From Portulaca oleracea (Eukaryota; Streptophyta; Magnoliopsida; Caryophyllales; Portulacaceae): 64,000 nt of DNA. Of this stretch, positions 35,699 to 48,414 are shown in pieces. Each line of letters begins with the position of its first letter. Within the stretch, counting starts at the first letter, position 1. Where the stretch lies: the NCBI GenBank assembly GCA_029582165.1, contig CM055871.1, positions 53,970,112-54,034,111 of the forward strand, in the 5' to 3' direction. The notes beneath the pieces are model-generated. The model saw only the letters and a program-made list of their open reading frames with translations. It was not told where the DNA came from and did not search any database. The translations under genes were made by a program, and so were the position numbers.

Positions 35699-37477
35699 TC
35701 AGACTCTTATAGGAATGGCATGAAGACGCCGAGCTTTCTCTAAGGTGAGCCCAAATCTCTCTTCCATGTCCATTTTCTCAGGTGGGACCCCGCCTTCCAG
35801 CTCCCAGTTGAACCCATGAATCAGTGAACCCAGCATTAGATGGATCATCCGAATTGCCAATGGCAAACCAGGGCAGATCCTACGGCCAGCACCAAACGGT
35901 ATCAGCTCGAAATCACGGCCCTTGACATCAGTTTCTGATCCCATAAATCTCTCTGGCTGAAATGAATTGGGGTTCTCCCATATGTCTGGATCTCTCCCAA
36001 TTGCCCATACATTCACTAATACTTGGGCATCTTTGGGCACTGTGAACCCAAATAGCTGTACATCTGAATCAACTTTTCTGGGGAGCAGAAATGGGATTGC
36101 TGGGTGTAATCTGAAGGTTTCCTTAACAACCGCCTGCAAATAGGGGAGCCGGGGTATGTCAGCTTCTTGTACAAAGTTTCCTGGTCCAATGATTTGTTTG
36201 ATCTCTGCTTGAGCCTTGTTGAACTTTTCCGGGTGGTGGAGAGTTCTGCCATTGCCCACTCAAGGGTGGTTGATGTAGTGTCTGTCCCTGCTGCAAATAG
36301 ATCCTGCAGAAGCAAGATGTTAAACTGTTTTAGTACTTCAGGAAAGAACCAAAACCAAAACTTTGAAATCCTGCTCTAGGCGATGTATGGAGGGGTCGGA
36401 TGTAGAAGTCTTACTTATCCCTAAATTTTGCAATTTAGAGAGACTGGTTCCAATTGACCCAAGATTTAGAAATCGTTCGCTACCTAGTGCTCCGTGGAAA
36501 TGAAGCAGAGGAGGTCTAATGAGGCATTTAGTACTTCAGGAAAGATCTTTCACAAAATAGAAGGAGAAACTAAAGGACAATGCAGATACCATTAATAGAT
36601 GAAGGATTTGGGTTGGCTCAATCTCTTCAGTTCTATCCTGATTGATACCCAGCAATGCATCCAAAACATCATTCGCTTGCAACGAATCTGACGGCCTTTT
36701 CCCCTGCAATCGCTGATCAATCATGGTCTTAAATAAATCCACCATCTTCCCAAAATGAACGCTCATCCTCCTCCTGATGCCCTGTGGATCCATCCTTCTC
36801 AGAATAGGAAAATAATCTGCAAAATTAGGCCTTCCTGCTTCAGCCATTATCCCCCGTACAGTTTGTTTAAACTCACGTGCAAATTTCGAGCTAGGGTCAC
36901 CCAAATCCACTGAGAAAAATGTGCTCGACAACAAATTCAATGTTGTAGTAAACGCTGCTTGACCAATATCCACTGCAATGCCAGCTTCACTGCTTTTCTG
37001 TACATGTAAAAGAAGATCCTTCACCTTCCTCATCCTCATACTCTGGCTGGCTTCCAACCTACTGACAGAAAACACATGTGAGCTGCAGATTTTACGAAGG
37101 TTCCTCCACGTGGGTCCCACGGGCAACCACGCCACTGAATTGTCACTGTGGTTGAGTGCTCGAACCGCATCAACGACAGTGCGGTTGGAGAAGTAGAGAT
37201 CATTCTTTTGGAGGGCTTCTTTCGCAAAAGCAGCTGAAGAAATGACAACTGTTGGGACTTGTCCGAGTTGGAGGGTCATGAGAGGGCCATGGGTCTTGGC
37301 TAGCTCGCTCAGGGCGACGTGGGGCCTGGGCCCCCCAAGACTGAAGAGGTTCCCAAAGATGGGGGGACCACGGGGACCGGGGGGTAGTCTTCGTGGACCG
37401 CGTTTCTTAAACTGTGAAAGGAGGTGGATTGCAAGCAACACGAGTGAAAGAGGTAGCAGGAAGCTCAGGTAATCCAT
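35699..37477 (-). pseudogene. CYP76-like: P450 copy C: CYP76-family gene with one frameshift
   Basis: Exon 1 is 36590-37477 (296 codons from MDYLSF; an in-frame ATG lies 12 nt upstream at 37489). Exon 2 is 35699-36303. The exon 2 length of 605 nt is one short of the 606 nt of its relatives. A base is missing around 36240-36244, where the MAELLHHPEK segment should read, so translation goes out of frame about 317 residues in, before the K-helix and heme loop. Everything else is intact: hinge [43 protein letters not shown]. It is either a very young pseudogene or a sequencing error. The 286-bp intron shares a SINE-like insert with copy D. Confidence 0.85.
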
Positions 37478-39021
37478 TTGCATTTGCATCTTTTGTTATG
37501 TGTGTAATGTGTATGTTGTTTACTACTTGGTGAGGTTTTATGGTATAAGAGCCCTGTTTATGTTACTGCTTTCTTTCCTGCAATTGTGCATTGTAATGAC
37601 TGTCATTTATTAATGTATTGCACTGTGTTGTGAGATTTTTTATTTTTATTTTTTATATAGCATGTGAAAATGCACGGGCTTTGAAGTGCAATGTCAACAC
37701 TTGCTGTAGTCTTTCTTGTTTGTTTTAGGATGGCAAAGATAAGACATAATCTTTAATTTGACAAAATCTTAAGATAAGGACAATGGAGTGGATATATTTG
37801 TTTAAGAATTTCTTGTTCTATGAGCATCACAATGAACCAAACGGGTGGTAGCCACCAAGGTTCAGATCTTGGTGGAAGCAAAAGAATTTCTAAGCTGAAA
37901 TTGCGGGGTTGAATGGTTGATGGGTCATGCTTGTCATGTGCAGTTTTCTTGTCGCGACTTGTAAAGTTATTGGTGGTTACCCCTGAGATGGGATCTTAGT
38001 AGTAGTTGGGTCTACTTACCCTAATAAGAAAAATAAGCATTTGAATGAGACAAGCAGGCAAGTTGAAATTTTCTATTTAAATACTCCTATTAGAAAGATG
38101 CTCTATTTTTAAATGTGCATTATTTGTGAGACCGAGCTGGAGAACTCAAGTGTTACATCATGAGGTGATTCTTTTATTTGGAAATAGACTTGACCATAAA
38201 ATTATCAGGTTATGGTTGTAGACTATAGTTAACAATCACCTGATAAAGCATAGGCGAATAAAGATCATATCATCAAATAATATCTCTTGACAGCAACTGT
38301 TTGGTGTGAGGTCCCATCCTTTTCATATTATGATACTTTTTTTTTTTCCATTATTTGAATGTTGATAAGATATTTAAGTAGTACACGTGAAACACTCTGG
38401 CTGCTCCAAGAAAAGTTTACTGATCAAGACACAGAGTAGATCGTGGCAGTTGGCACCATGGTTACCAGGAACGCTTCGTAGGATCACCTAGTCCTGAATG
38501 TAGTTTACTACTTTTTTGAAAAAAATTGGTTTAGTTTAGGCTCCGAATCATGATTCGTGAATCAGAGGGATAGAAAAGTTGGATTAACTATGTCTGGCAA
38601 ATTAGGATTTAGAAAAACTGGAATGCTAACTAAATAAAGAATATATGGATAATTTGCAATGTTCTTGAAGTTAATTTTGGTGGGGATGGGCCACCTGTAG
38701 TGTGGCTACAATTTTTCATAAAGTTTTATATTTTTATGATGTGTATATGTTATTGTTTGTATTGATGTATTTGAAGTTTGTACTATTTTATAATGGTGAA
38801 TATGCTCATTAGTAATTATCATTGATGGATGTACTTTTTTGATGGATATATAAGTTTTCATGGTGAATATGCTAACTATCATTGATGGATATTTACCAAT
38901 CATGCAATCAACCAGAAATGTAAAACAAAGGACACAATGACATTAGGAAACCAATTATTTAGCTGCATGCATCCATTCTTTCTAGGTTTTTTTTTTTTCA
39001 AGTGACATAGAAACAACTTCC
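37478..39021. other. Spacer between P450 copies C and D
   Basis: Promoter region of copy C at the left. Unremarkable AT-rich DNA follows, with short direct repeats of ATCATTGATGGATAT (38818-38893). No tRNA-Val copy and no recognisable element. Confidence 0.45.
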
Positions 39022-40890
39022 TTACAGTTCTAGTAATCTAGTTTTAAGATGGGAGCACATAGGAACAGCTCGAAGATGCTGGGCTTTTACCAATGCGAAT
39101 CCAAATCTTTCCTCCATATCCATATTCTCTGGTTGGGCCCCACCTTCCAACTCCCAATTAAACTCATGAATAAGCGAACCGAGCATCAGGGGGATCATTC
39201 GAATTGCCAATGGCAATCCAGGGCAGATCCTACGGCCAGCACCAAATGGTATCAGCTCAAAATCACGACCCTTTACATCACATTCTGAACCCACGAATCT
39301 CTCTGGTTGAAATGAATTGGGGTTTTGCCATGTTTCAGGATCTTTCCCAATTGCCCACACATTGACCAATACTTGTGCATTTTTGGGGACTGTAAACCCA
39401 AACAGACTCACTTCTGAATCTGCTTTTCGGGGAACTAGGAGTGGCACTGGTGGGTGCAGTCTCAAGGTTTCCTTAACAACTGCCTGCAAATATGGGAGTC
39501 GGGCAATGTCTGATTCTTCAACTGGGTTTCCTTTCCCGATTACTTCTTCTAGTTCTGCCTGAGCTTTCTTCATTTTGTCTGGGTTGTGGAGCAGTTCCGC
39601 CATTGCCCATTCAAGGGTGCTCGATGTTGTGTCTGTTCCTGCAACAAATAGTTCCTGCAAAGGACGCATGGATATTCACATTTCAGACTCAGGAATGTTT
39701 TTTGACAAGACACTTCGTAAAATAACAAACCCAATACTTCGAAATCCCATCCAAGCGGGGTATAGACTATAGAGGGGTCGGACGTAGTAGTCTTACCCCT
39801 AAATTTTGCAATTTAGCGAGATTGGTTACAATTGACCCAAGATTTATAAAAAAGAAGCAAAGGAGGTTTAATGAGACATTTTCCTTAAGTCCGTTACAAT
39901 CTAAGTTGAAAAAGATAATCTTTTCAACTATCCAGACCATGGACGTAGACAAGACACTTTGTAAAATGAGGTGAATAGATACCATACCAGTAATAAGTCT
40001 GGAATAATCGATGGTTCAACTTCTTCAGTCTTGTGATTGATGCCTAGCAGTGCATCCAGGACATCTGTTCCTTGTGACAAAGCTGCTGGCCTGTTGCCTT
40101 GGAGCCGTTGGTTGATTATGCTTTTAAATATATCTTTAATCTTTTGAAAATGAACACTCATGCGCTTCCTGATGCCTTGTGGATCCATCTTTCTCAGGAG
40201 GGGGAAATAATCTGCCAAGTTGGGCTTTCCCAAATCCTCCATAATCGCTCTTACAATCTCTTTGAATTGACTTGCAGATTCAGAACTGAAGTTGGCCAAA
40301 TCCACGGTGAAAATTGTGTTTGACAACAGATTCAGGCTAGTCACAAGCGCAGCTCGCCCAATGTCCACTGCTACTCTTTGTTCGCTGCACTTTTGGACAT
40401 AGGATAGAAGATCTCTTACCTTATGTCCCCGAATGCGTTGGCTTGCTTCGAGCCTACTGGTGGAAAAGATTTGCGAGTTGCAGATTTTACGGAAGTTTCT
40501 CCATTTGGGTCCAGCTGGCAGAAAGGCTACTGAGTTTTGGTGGTGATCGAGGGCACAAACAGCATCAATGACTGTGCGGTTGGAGAAGTGGATATCGTAC
40601 TTCTGAAGGACCTGTTTGGCAACAGAAGCAGAAGAAACGACCACTGTTGGGACCCACCCAAGCTGGAGGATCATGAGGGGCCCATAGGTCTTCGCGAGCT
40701 CAGCCAACGCGACATGGGGCTTGCTTCCAAGATCGAAAAGATTTCCAACAATGGGTAGAGGGTTTGGACCCGGTGGCAATCTTCTTCCTAGATCGGATTG
40801 TGTCCGTTTTCTTGCGGTTGAAACCAGGAGGAGGTGCATGGCAAGCCATGCTGTCAGAAAGCATATCAGGAAACTGATCAGGTAATACAT
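39022..40890 (-). CDS. CYP76-like: P450 copy D: CYP76-family monooxygenase
   Basis: Exons 39988-40890 (301 codons) and 39022-39654 (210 plus stop) give 511 residues. The start is MYYLISF rather than the MDYL seen in the other copies. Landmarks: hinge [21 protein letters not shown]-helix AGTDTTSST at about 305-313, ETLR, PERF, heme loop [10 protein letters not shown] with Cys445. The C-terminus runs on about ten residues past the usual IP(T/M) end (MCSHLKTRLLEL). Exon 2 opens ELF, shared only with copy F; the others have DLF. The 333-bp intron carries a SINE-like segment also present in copy C. D is the first member of the sub-array in which each gene is paired with a tRNA-Val copy. Confidence 0.94.
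39765..39850 (-). mobile_element. SINE-like segment in the intron of P450 copy D
   Basis: Minus strand reads TTGGGTCAATTGTAACCAATC then GGGGTAAGACTACTACGTCC and GACCCCTC, resembling the conserved tail of plant SINEs (GGTAAG...CGTAC...GACCC). The same block is in the intron of copy C at about 36385-36470. Confidence 0.5.
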
Positions 40891-42490
40891 TTGTGCATCT
40901 TTCTGCTGTAAACTTGCTGTTTCTGCTTGCTTAGTTTGTGCCTCTGCTTGTTTCTAACTAAGAGCTCTGGTTTTGATGTCTATTCTGAGTATGTTCATGT
41001 GTTTTTGATATTGATGACTCGTGCAGCACGAGGTTTGCTTGATACAATAATTATGTCAATTTGTCAAAATGGCAGGCTATGAGATAAGGTAAAAGTTTCT
41101 TCACAGTAACGCAGGATTCTGTAAAATAAAGCAGAAAATCTTGGCACGGGTCTTCAGGGCTGCATGCAATATAAGCTACCAAGTTCTTTTTCTTTTTCTT
41201 TTTTTTTTCCCCATGTACATCCATTTTACCTTTTACTATGTATCACAGATGCGGTTATTTGTACTTACTATGTACATCCATTTGGCTGTTTTTAAGAAAC
41301 TTTGCTGATTTCATTGTAATAAAAAGTGTTGAGAGTGGTATCTTTGTCAGGAATTCCCCACATACTGATTGGTATGGTAGGATAAGATGAAGAGTCATGG
41401 CAACATAGTCCTCGAACTAGATGTAGACAGTTTCCCAAACACTATATCTTAGGAATTTCGTATTCGTTTTGTTTTCAAAAAGCGTACCTATTTCAAAAAC
41501 TCTAACTCGTTCTTTTGTTTTTGAAGAAAGGTAAGATACTTAGATACATAAGCTAGCTGGTTGAAAAGACAATAGCAAGTGTCAAGTGGGTCCACCATAT
41601 CCAACATACAAACAATGATTTAAAAATCAGGTGCTCTTTTTTTCTAAGATAGTTATTAAAAAGAATACAAAACAATAATATATCTTTTTCTTGAAAATTT
41701 TACTTTAGTATCTATTATTATATTTTATTTCTAAGGTTTTTGGTCATAATATTATAATAGTAAATTGATGAAAAAATTGCTTAGGTTTTGCATTAGATAT
41801 TTGTTAGTTATGTATGTATGACCTTATGTATTTCTTTTTCTTTTTTGAAAGAATTTAAAATGTTCTAATTGTATATGCATTAAGTATTGGTAACTTATGT
41901 ATGACTTTAGGCATTTCTTTTTCATTTTTATTAACATTATATTTATGAATGTAGCAATAAATTTTGTAGGTTTGGAATTTGCTTTGGAATTCACCAAACC
42001 TTCTAAATTATTTCTTTTAGGTTTGGATTTTCCTTAGGAGCTTGTGTTTTAATATAGATAATAGATTATTGGGTGTATATTTGGTTATGTGATCTCATTT
42101 TCCCTGTTCTTTCGGTGGGTATGTAGAAGTTGGGTAAGTAAGTTCGGGTAGATTTGAGGGGTTTATATATATAAGTAACTAGAAGTATGTAATAAGTTGT
42201 TTTAGAAGTAGAAAAGTTATGTAGGTTTAGGTAGAAAAAATAGAATCGGGTAGAAAAATGTTGTGGGTAGAAAATATTGCGAGCAATTATTGGGTGTAAA
42301 TTTGCTACCCAAGAAGGACAAAATGTCTTTTTCAGAATTACTAACTTTTTTTTTTTCTTTGAGACTGCCAACTGGTAGATTAGTTACTCTCCACCCAAAG
42401 ATGAAGGATGGTGACTAATACTAAATACTAGCAGTGATTGAGAAGGTTAATTTAAGTTATTTACTCAACTTTCACAGAAATGGGCCAAAA
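40891..42490. other. Spacer between P450 copy D and its tRNA-Val
   Basis: The 5' flank of copy D. No TIR or target duplication recognised; AT-rich between 41640 and 42060. Confidence 0.4.
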
Positions 42491-42565
42491 GGTGTCGTGG
42501 TGTAGTTGGTTATTCACGTCAGTCTAACACACTGAAGGTCTCCGGTTCGAGTCCGGGCGACACCA
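42491..42565 (+). tRNA. tRNA-Val-AAC: tRNA-Val (AAC), D-loop one base longer
   Basis: Acceptor GGTGTCG pairs perfectly with CGACACC, and discriminator A follows. The anticodon stem TCAGT/ACTGA encloses the loop CTAACAC, anticodon AAC. B-box GGTTCGAGTCC is intact and T5 follows. One extra T (GGTTATTCAC instead of GGTTATCAC) lengthens the D-loop, and length is 75 instead of 74. The upstream CCAAAA fits the plant tRNA initiation motif. Confidence 0.9.
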
Positions 42566-42782
42566 TTTTTAATTTTAGTTATTGCAGTTTCTTTCTTTTT
42601 CATTGATCTGAAGACTTTGATAGCTTAATGGGTTATGTTTTTAAAACACTCATTTCAATAACTGAAGCAAACATGCCTAGAATACAGCTCACATGAGACA
42701 AATTCTCTGTTTATACATGTTTATTTTTGGAAAAAAAAACAGGTGAGTTGTAGATCACACTGATAAAAGACATTGCAGCTTA

Positions 42783-42803
42783 CAAGAAACTCAGGTAATT
42801 CAT
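42783..42803 (-). pseudogene. Relic of a P450 start (first seven codons)
   Basis: Minus strand reads M-N-Y-L-S-F-L then a stop, matching the MDYLSFL start of the array genes. The sequence after it does not continue into a P450. Confidence 0.7.
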
Positions 42804-43582
42804 GCATCCCTCCACCTTTAGTTTTGAAGTCATATTGCTTATCCTTGTCAGTTGTAATGAATGACTACTTGGCAGAAGCACATTTTGTCACTGTCCATTG
42901 AAAAGTTATGAAAGATAAGTGACAACATGATACACATGAAGTATGATTTCACGTCAAGCTTTGAGGTTGTTAGCAGTAAAGAAAACTGTTCAGAAGGAGG
43001 GGGGTGGGTGGGGTGGGGGGGGGGGGGGGAGGTACTCTTCATTGCACTCCCATGCATTGGAGAAGAATGCCTACATCTGGATTCTCCCAGACCTCACACT
43101 AGTGGGACCACACTAGGGTTTGTTGTTATTGTTTTGGAGGAAGATTGCCTACGTCTGGTCTCCCTACAGATTCTTTATAGTTACAACTCACAACTTACAA
43201 ATTTTCAACTTGCAAGTTACAAGTCAAATGGACATAACTTGCTCATAGTAAATACTATTCTAGTTTTAAGATGGGTCTCTAAGCTCCCAAGATATGAGAT
43301 TCTGAGGTTTCAACTGCTACAGTTGGCCTAGAGTGAGTGGTAAGAATCTTTAGGGAGAAAGGCAAGCTGTACATTCTTCAACTGTCATAGTTTACAGCTT
43401 TTGGATTGAAGAATCAGTGATCCTTTACTTGATCAATAATGTGGTGGGGATTATATCAAACTAACTGAAAGACACATGTGTATGTAGAGATCTGAAGCAG
43501 TTGTTTGGACTTTGAAATATGTACCTTTAGAAGGGAGAAGGAAAATGTAAAAGACATCGGCCTGGTAGTGCAAGAAATTCAA
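42804..43582. other. Spacer with poly-G tract and SINE-like tail, 3' of P450 copy E
   Basis: The left third resembles 51184-51310. A run of 16 G lies at 43014-43029. About 43060-43125 resembles a plant SINE tail (TGCCTACATCTGGATTCTCC then CCAGACC, ending GTTTGTTGTTATTG). No gene. Confidence 0.5.
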
Positions 43583-45167
43583 TCAGACATTCATAGGAAT
43601 CGCTCTAAGGGGCCGAGCTTTCACCAAAGTGAACCCAAATCTTTCTTCCATATCCATCTTCTCTGGTTGGGTTCCACCTTCCAACTCTCAATCAAACTCA
43701 TGAATCAGCGAACCCAGCATCAGAGGGATCATCCGAGTTGCCAATGGCAACCCAGGACAGATCCTACGGCCAGCACCAAACGGTATCAGCTCGAAATCAC
43801 GACCCTTTACATCGCATTCTGTACCCATGAATCTCTCAGGGTGAAATGAATTGGGGTTGCGCCAGATATCCGGATCTCTCCCAATTGCCCACACATTGAC
43901 CAATACTTGTGCATGTTTGGGCACTGTAAACCCACACAGACTCACTTCTGAATCTGCCTGTCTGGGAACTAGAAACGGCACTGGTGGGTGTAATCTTAAG
44001 GTTTCTTTGACAACATCCTGCAAATATGGGAGCCGGGGAATTTCTGGTTCTTCGACTGGGTTTCCTTTCCCGATCACTTCTTCTAGCTCTGCTTGGGCTT
44101 TCTTCATTTTGTCTGGGTTGTGGAGGAGTTCCGCCATTGCCCATTCGAGGGTGCTTGATGTTGTGTCCGTTCCTGCAATAAATAGGTCCTGCAAAGGACA
44201 GTTTTTTCAAGTTTAGGACGACTCAGGAAAAAGGTTTCTAACTGTCACATTGTGGGTGATGAGAATATACTACTAATAGGTCTGGAATTAGCAATGGTTC
44301 AATTTCTTCTGTCTTCTCTTGATTGATTCCCAGCAGAGCATCAAGAACATCTGTTCCTTGCAACAAACCTGGCGGCCTCTTCCCTTGGAGCCGTTGGTTG
44401 ATCATGCTTTCAAATACATCCTTCATGATTTGTATATGAATCGTTACACGCTTCTTGATACCCTGTGGATCCATCTTTCTCAAAATAGGGAAGTAATCCG
44501 CGAAATTGGGCGTCCCCAGTTCGTCCAGACTGACCCGTACAATCTCCTTAAACTGACGTGCAGATTCAGAACTGAAGTCAGCCAAATCCGCTGAGAAAAT
44601 GGTGTTTGACAACAGATTCAGGGTGGTCACAAACGCTGCTTGGTTGATGTCCACTGCTATTCCATCTCTGCTGCACTTTTGCACATAAGAAAGGAGATCT
44701 TTTACCTTGTGTCCGTGGAGGCGCTGGCTAGCTTCAAGCCTACTGATGGAAAATACTTGAGAGTTGCAGATTTTTCGGAAACTCCTCCATTTGGGCCCCA
44801 CTGGTAGAAAGGCGAGTGAGTTTTGATGGTGGTCGAGTGCACGAACAGCATCCATGATCATGCGGTTGGAAAAGTGGAGATCGTTGTTTTGAAGGGCTTC
44901 CTTGGCAACAGCAGCTGAAGAGATGACTATGGTTGGGATCCACCCGAGCTGTAGGAGCATGAGTGGGCTATGGGTCTTGGCTAGCTCAGCCAAAGACGCA
45001 TGGGGCTTGGTTCCGAGACTTAGCAGGTTCCCCAAAACAGGTAACGGGTTTGGGCCCGGTGGCAGTCGTGTTTGTTTGGAGTGCTTGCGTTTCGTTGCTG
45101 TTGAAACTAGGAGGTGCATAGCAAACCAGGCCATCAGAAGGCATAGAAGGTAACTGAGGTAATCCAT
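43583..45167 (-). pseudogene. CYP76-like: P450 copy E: CYP76-family gene truncated by a late stop
   Basis: Exons 44271-45167 (299 codons) and 43583-44188 (202 codons if read through). A TGA at 43688-43690 replaces the Trp of the EFNWELEGG segment, so the product ends after 465 of 500 residues. The heme loop [10 protein letters not shown] (Cys443) is kept. The lost 35 residues include the C-terminal beta sheet, where substrate-recognition site 6 lies in P450s. The frame beyond the stop is still clean down to IPMNV, so the mutation is recent. Hinge [33 protein letters not shown] and PERF are intact. The residual product is probably inactive, though an unstable partial protein is possible. Confidence 0.9.
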
Positions 45168-46072
45168 GTTTTTTCTTCTGGTTGTTTAATTTGTGCCTGT
45201 TGTATTCTAACAAGGAGCTTAAATTAGATGTTGCTGCTGTTCCTGAATGATGGTATGAGATATGCATTATTTATGGGTCCATACATATATGATATATGAT
45301 TGATTCTACTGCCCCATGATATGGTTGTAAAATGATGGGAGGGGCCTGATATTGGCATTAGTTGCAGTTGTCCTTTATGGTCCCCGAGCATTTATAGGCC
45401 GACGCAGCTGGTTTTATCAACTGTTAATATCAGCTTCGTTTCATTTTTCACAGATTTCGCCACATAACTGAATGAAATGATGCTTTTGTATTACCGAGAG
45501 GAAGAAAGAAAGGATTGTTCCTTGGACGACGTGTTTTTACCACTGCTGTTACTATGTTTGGAGTAAGTAACCCACATCACTTACGGCTAGTCTTTATTTA
45601 TGGCTCTTTTACATAGTTATAACTTCTAACTGCTGCCTACTGCTAGCTATTCAGTTGAGACAACACATGTCCTAATCTTTACTATTCCTTCTGCAGTGTT
45701 ATACCTGACACTTTCTCCGTCTTCATCTCAGAAATATCCCCACATTTTCCCATTCCTTCCTGTACTAATTAAAAAAATCTCTCGTTCGTATTTCCTGGTG
45801 TATTTTTCCACTGAAATGAAGGGGTTGAATTTGCAGAACAGACAATAGCAAGCAGGACCACCATATCCCAGATGCAAACAAAGTGTCTAATTCTTGGTGG
45901 TCTTATTTATTCATGAGCGATAATTTATAATTGGGTGTAGATGTTGCATCCAAGAAGGGGCCCAATGTCTTTTCTCTTGGCTGGTTAAGTATACTCTTAA
46001 GTCAAAGATTGAGCAACAACAAAAATTTGAATTTGCTGGTTATTTGCTAGGGCTTAACCAAAAGGGGTTGCA
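45168..46072. other. Shared 5' spacer of the E/F/H class
   Basis: A minus-strand TATA-like CCATAAATAATG lies at 45265-45277, about 100 bp before the start of copy E. The rest (ATCAGCTTCGTTTCATTTTT, AAGGATTGTTCCTTGGACGA and others) is repeated in the spacers of copies F and H, showing common descent of the whole unit. Confidence 0.65.
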
Positions 46073-46146
46073 GGTGTCATGGTGTAGTTGGTTATCATGT
46101 CATTCTAACACAAGGAAGGTCTTCGGTTTGAGTTTGGGCGACGCCA
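46073..46146 (+). pseudogene. Decayed tRNA-Val (AAC) copy
   Basis: Full 74 nt length with loop CTAACAC, but the anticodon stem has a mismatch (TCATT/AAGGA). The T-stem and B-box are damaged (GGTTTGAGTTT), and the acceptor begins GGTGTCA. Probably not transcribed or not stable. Confidence 0.85.
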
Positions 46147-46251
46147 TTTTTGTTTCTACATAATAATAGAATCATTAAGAGTAAGAATGACTGTCAAAGA
46201 CAGTCTGACCTGGAAAAAACCGGGTACGGTCATTTTTTTAATAGGAAAAAG

Positions 46252-46792
46252 ATATATAGGATAATTGGATTCTAATAATCCCTACTTTCACCAATTGGAT
46301 AATGGTGGACCGTACTTTCACTTTGTATTCTGGTGGTCCAAAAAAAAAAATAAAATTGGATTGTAGTGGTACCAACCTCACTTCCACATTCTTCTTATTT
46401 TTTTCATTCCTACACTATATTGTTTTTGTTTTTTTCGTTTCTGCCCCTAGAAAGTTAATGAATTATAGTTTCTAAAACATTTTTTAAATTATTTTTTTGA
46501 GACTCCGAATAATTATTATGATTTTTTTAAAAAATAAAAGTGAAAATCGTAATAAATAGTAAAAAAAATGAAAAAAATTGGGAGAAACGCTGTAAATTCA
46601 TTAAAAATCATTGTAAAGTGTTATACTAAGTTTTGAATCAAATGCAACACAAAATCTATGATTCCCTCGAAAATATCCCACTACAATCCAATTTTATTTT
46701 TTTTGGACCACCAGAATATAAAGTGAAAGTACGGTCCACCATTGTCCAATTGGTGAAAGTAGGGATTATTAGAATCCAATTTTCCTATATAT
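46252..46792. mobile_element. Long-TIR MITE
   Basis: Arms of about 116 bp (46252-46367 and 46677-46792) are inverted copies: GGATTCTAATAATCCCTAC at the left faces GTAGGGATTATTAGAATCC at the right, and ACCGTACTTTCACTTT faces AAAGTGAAAGTACGGT. The outer ends merge into TATATA, so the target duplication cannot be fixed. There is no coding capacity. Confidence 0.85.
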
Positions 46793-48414
46793 ATATATAT
46801 ATAGGTGTGAAAGAAGTGATGCTCAGCTAGCACTACAAAAAGTTATATACATCCAAAAAACAAACTATCCACAAAATCTACCACCTCGATAGAGGAAGAG
46901 CTAAACTTCCCATTCACCCAAAAGAAGAGAGACTTGACAAAATTGTCTTTCAATCTCTGAACAGGGATTTCAATTCCCTAGAAACCCTTCGGTTCCTTTA
47001 TTTCCAGATAAACCAAAAAATCACATGAGGTATAACCAAGGCCTTCTTCTTGGGCTTTCTACCAAAGAAACTCTCCCAAGATAGGAGATGACTCCTGACT
47101 GAATAGGATATAACCCAAGGAACACTGAGACAGCCAAAGGCGAAAGCCCAAAGAGACCTAGTGAAGTCGCAATGAAGCAAAAGATGATTTGGAGCCTCAA
47201 GATCCCTCTTGCACTGCTACACCTGTTAGCCAAAATCTTCCCCCTTTTTATTAAGTTATCACAGGTCAAGATGTTCTCATGTGTTGCTTCCCATACCAAA
47301 AACAAAACCTTCGAAGGGGCAAAAGACTTCCAGATAATACCTAGATGGAAAAACTCCAGGGTGCAAATGGGAAGGATCCATGCTACAAGGATTTGAATAG
47401 TAGAAACTCACAGAAAAGCCCCCATTCTTACTCAAGACCCATCTCACCGTGTCTTGTGAGGAGTCCCCAAATTGGGCCTCAGTAAGGGCATTAAAAAACT
47501 AACCAAATGCCCATCATCAGCAAAACATTCTTGAACAAAAATAGGAGACCAAACATGAGACCCTAAAGATTTCTCCCGATAATATGCAACAAATGCACTT
47601 CTATCCACAAGAACATGGAGAGCAGGGAACGAATCTTTCAAAGGAGCCTCACCGCACCAACGATCATGCCAAAAGGAAAAATGGTAGAACCATCGCCCAC
47701 GACAAAAAGAAACATATGGATAGAAACTCCCCTACCCCTTAACGATAAAATTCCAAAGGCTACAACCATAGGAACCATTGGGAATTGAGGGTACCCATCC
47801 ATACGGTCATATTTGACTGGAAATCCGGACATCAACTTTTCATCCAATTCGTCCAAACCCGAAATGACCCGGACCCAAATTCATGACAACCCCACTCACT
47901 GCTGAGCAATTAGGGATCACCAATTTACAATAACTTCACTATTTTTTGACATATTACATCTCAGATCAACCAAGCAAGTCCACAAATTTGACTTTTTTTT
48001 TTTGCTAGGGGGAAAGAAAGGGGGGGGGGGGGGTTCATGTAACCTCATAACCAAGAGAACCCTTATAGAGACAGACAAAAATACTGTTAGTTTTCAAGGA
48101 AAACCATTGAAAAGCTGGGTACAACTCATGAACAGATGAAATCTATGCAGTACTAATATGTGATTATTGATGATTGCATTCATAAACCTAGATAATCTAT
48201 AGACATATATAAGCCATCCATGAGATAAGGAAGAGAAGGGAGAGACAGAATACGAATATCGGAGGCTGCTTCACGGTTCTGTTATAATAACCACAGCAGA
48301 ATGTAACGAACTACCTAACTACTACAGCTTTAGTAGTTCACATCTGGGGGTATTAAGCAAGAAACACAATCTCCATATTATTACATCAATGAAACTGAAC
48401 AACAAGACATTTAG
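46793..48414. other. TE remnants between tRNA relic and P450 copy F
   Basis: Holds the LINE fragment (46960-47830, separate entry) and a TTCGGACAA-family piece (about 47770-47890). A run of 14 G at 48020-48033 follows, and then the 3' flank of copy F (ATTATTGATGATTGCAT and CATAAACCTAGA, shared with copies G-I). Confidence 0.5.
46960..47830 (-). mobile_element. LINE (L1-type) 3' fragment with zf-RVT domain
   Basis: Minus-strand frames, broken by shifts, give the C-terminal part of a plant LINE reverse-transcriptase ORF. A VVGDGS segment comes first, then DSFPALHVLVDRSAFVAYY. A zinc-binding [19 protein letters not shown] motif (about 47160-47215) and [14 protein letters not shown] follow. The polymerase core is missing, so it is 5'-truncated and dead. 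Confidence 0.8.

Noticed and set aside
46793..47830. A host gene in the open frames at 46998-47856 (minus)
   Set aside because: The frames are pieces of a LINE reverse-transcriptase C-terminus with a zf-RVT motif, broken by shifts.
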